Source: a bacterium UBA3734
Lineage (GTDB): Bacteria > Bacteroidota > Bacteroidia > Bacteroidales > Bacteroidaceae
Length of the DNA: 7,194 nucleotides
Assembly (NCBI GenBank): GCA_002372575.1
Contig: DFHC01000182.1
Span: 1-7,194 of the forward strand
Direction: 5' to 3'
Notes under the pieces: generated by a model
Seen by the model: the letters and a program-made list of their open reading frames with translations, nothing else
Told to the model about the DNA's origin: nothing
Databases searched by the model: none
Program-made: the position numbers and the translations under genes
In this document: piece by piece, positions 6,197 through 7,194 of the stretch
Numbering within the stretch: the stretch's first letter is position 1
How the letters are laid out: the number at the start of each line of letters is the position of its first letter

Positions 6197-6958
6197 ATGA
6201 CTTTTAGACCATTTTTGATATCCGCAATGCTCATTTTCGCCGCCACCGCGACGATGGCCGAAGAAATGCCTACGATTTCGCCCTATTTCGTGGTTGAGAA
6301 TGCCGAAAATTCCGAGGGAGGCAACACTTCTACGTCGGGTTCGGCTCCGATGACAATCAAATTCTATGCCGACGCGAAAAACACCGACGGCTGGAGCACC
6401 TACTACGAATGGCGCTTCACCTTGCAGCACCTCAACGGGCAAGAGGAGTCCTCGCCCTATCTGATTCGCTACGAAGAAGACACGGAGGTGACTTTCAAGC
6501 AGGCAGGACTGCACAAAATCGTGTGCTACGCCACCTTCACGCGCGGCAGCGAAACCGTGGAATTCACCGAGGAATACTGGGCCGAGCGCGAGCCGCTGAC
6601 GGTGTCGATTTCCGAGAGCCGACTTGAAATGCCCAATGCCTTCTCGCCCAACGACGACGGCATCAACGACTACTTCCAGGCCAAGGGCACTGCCGAGGGC
6701 GGCAACGGACCGCAGAGCATCGTGGAGTTCGAGGGCATCATCTTCAACCGATGGGGGAAAAAACTCTATTCCTGGACCGACTGCTACAACCACAAGGCCG
6801 GCTGGGACGGCAAGTACAACGGCATGCCCGTGAAAGACGGGGTTTATTTTTGCGTCGTGAGGGCGAAGGGAGCCGACGGTCGCGATTTCAACATCCGCAC
6901 GGCGGTGAACCTGCTGCGCGGCTTCACGGAAAACACCAGTTCAAACGCGACGGAATAA
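6197..6958 (+). CDS. Secreted PKD-like protein with a T9SS type-B sorting domain
   Basis: A 253-residue protein probably exported by Sec and then by the type IX secretion system. Signal peptide about 1-21 ([21 protein letters not shown], then EE). Residues about 50-138 look like one PKD/Ig-like beta-sandwich: [40 protein letters not shown] and [10 protein letters not shown]. Residues about 144-243 are a CHU_C / gliding-motility-associated C-terminal domain: [16 protein letters not shown] (145-160), FNRWGKKLY (183-191), GWDGKYNG (202-209) and [14 protein letters not shown]. In this family that domain is the signal for T9SS secretion and cell-surface display or release. The reading frame stays open back to 6062, but the ATG at 6197 starts a clean signal peptide and follows the promoter element, so I use it. 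No catalytic domain is visible; the cargo is little more than the sorting domain plus one sandwich. uvrA starts 9 nt downstream. Confidence 0.88.
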   Translation: MTFRPFLISAMLIFAATATMAEEMPTISPYFVVENAENSEGGNTSTSGSAPMTIKFYADAKNTDGWSTYYEWRFTLQHLNGQEESSPYLIRYEEDTEVTFKQAGLHKIVCYATFTRGSETVEFTEEYWAEREPLTVSISESRLEMPNAFSPNDDGINDYFQAKGTAEGGNGPQSIVEFEGIIFNRWGKKLYSWTDCYNHKAGWDGKYNGMPVKDGVYFCVVRAKGADGRDFNIRTAVNLLRGFTENTSSNATE

Positions 6959-6967
6959 GTCCACGCC

Positions 6968-7194
6968 ATGAAAAGAGAAGACGAGAAAATCAACGTTTGG
7001 GGAGCGCGCGTCCATAACCTCAAGAACATCGACGTGGAGATTCCCCGCCAGTCGCTCACGGTCATCACCGGACTGAGCGGCTCGGGCAAGTCGTCGCTGG
7101 CCTTCGACACGATCTACGCGGAGGGGCAGAGGCGCTACATGGAGTCCCTGTCCTCCTACGCCCGACAGTTCCTGGGCCAGATGGAAAAGCCGGA
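6968..7194 (+). CDS. uvrA: UvrA, excinuclease ABC subunit A (5' part only)
   Basis: UvrA is the DNA-damage-recognising ATPase of nucleotide excision repair. The window holds its first 75 codons. The sequence [20 protein letters not shown] is the standard UvrA opening. The first Walker A motif follows, GLSGSGKSS at residues 35-43, with Lys41 and Ser42 as nucleotide-binding residues, then [30 protein letters not shown], the signature that leads into the UvrB-binding and zinc regions. The ATG at 6968 gives the usual short N-terminal lead. It starts 9 nt after the stop of the T9SS cargo gene, so it may share that transcript. The gene continues past the right edge. Whether it is the main UvrA or a second paralogue cannot be told from this fragment. 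Confidence 0.96.
   Translation, partial: MKREDEKINVWGARVHNLKNIDVEIPRQSLTVITGLSGSGKSSLAFDTIYAEGQRRYMESLSSYARQFLGQMEKP

Overview
The window looks like the chromosome of a member of the Bacteroidales, most likely Prevotellaceae. The evidence is a T9SS type-B (CHU_C / gliding-motility-associated) sorting domain, a PorT-type small outer-membrane barrel, a secreted LysM protein fused to a type I periplasmic-binding fold, TAnnTTTG promoter elements, starts that mostly lack Shine-Dalgarno sequences, and close LpxA, MiaA and PBP1A homologues of the Bacteroidetes type. By eye the DNA is fairly GC-rich for that group. No tRNA, rRNA, CRISPR array, insertion sequence or prophage gene is visible. No gene set here amounts to a new defence or mobile system; this is mostly core envelope and housekeeping DNA.

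Left arm, + strand, 1-3868: a tight run of lpxA (3' end only), miaA and a class A penicillin-binding protein of the PBP1A type. lpxA and miaA overlap by 4 nt, and miaA and the PBP gene are 20 nt apart, so the three are probably co-transcribed. They link lipid A acylation, tRNA A37 isopentenylation and peptidoglycan polymerisation. miaA is odd: it carries two unrelated short tandem repeats inside its reading frame, an 8-bp unit directly after the GTG start and a 7-bp unit in the middle. Neither unit is a multiple of three.

Middle, - strand, 6070-3865: a secreted LysM plus periplasmic-binding-fold protein, then a small outer-membrane beta-barrel protein, probably one operon. A CCCCTCTCC hairpin of the dispersed-repeat kind lies between them. 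The barrel gene overlaps the end of the PBP gene tail to tail by 4 bp.

Right arm, + strand, 6197-7194: a 253-residue secreted protein made of a PKD-like domain and a T9SS type-B sorting domain, then, 9 nt later, the start of uvrA, which runs off the window. The 126-bp gap at 6071-6196 holds two divergent promoter candidates with TAnnTTTG elements.

The observations most worth following are the two frame-breaking repeats in miaA, a possible contingency locus for a tRNA-modifying enzyme, and the LysM/periplasmic-fold protein beside PBP1A, which could be an LpoA-like partner for that synthase. Both are hypotheses.
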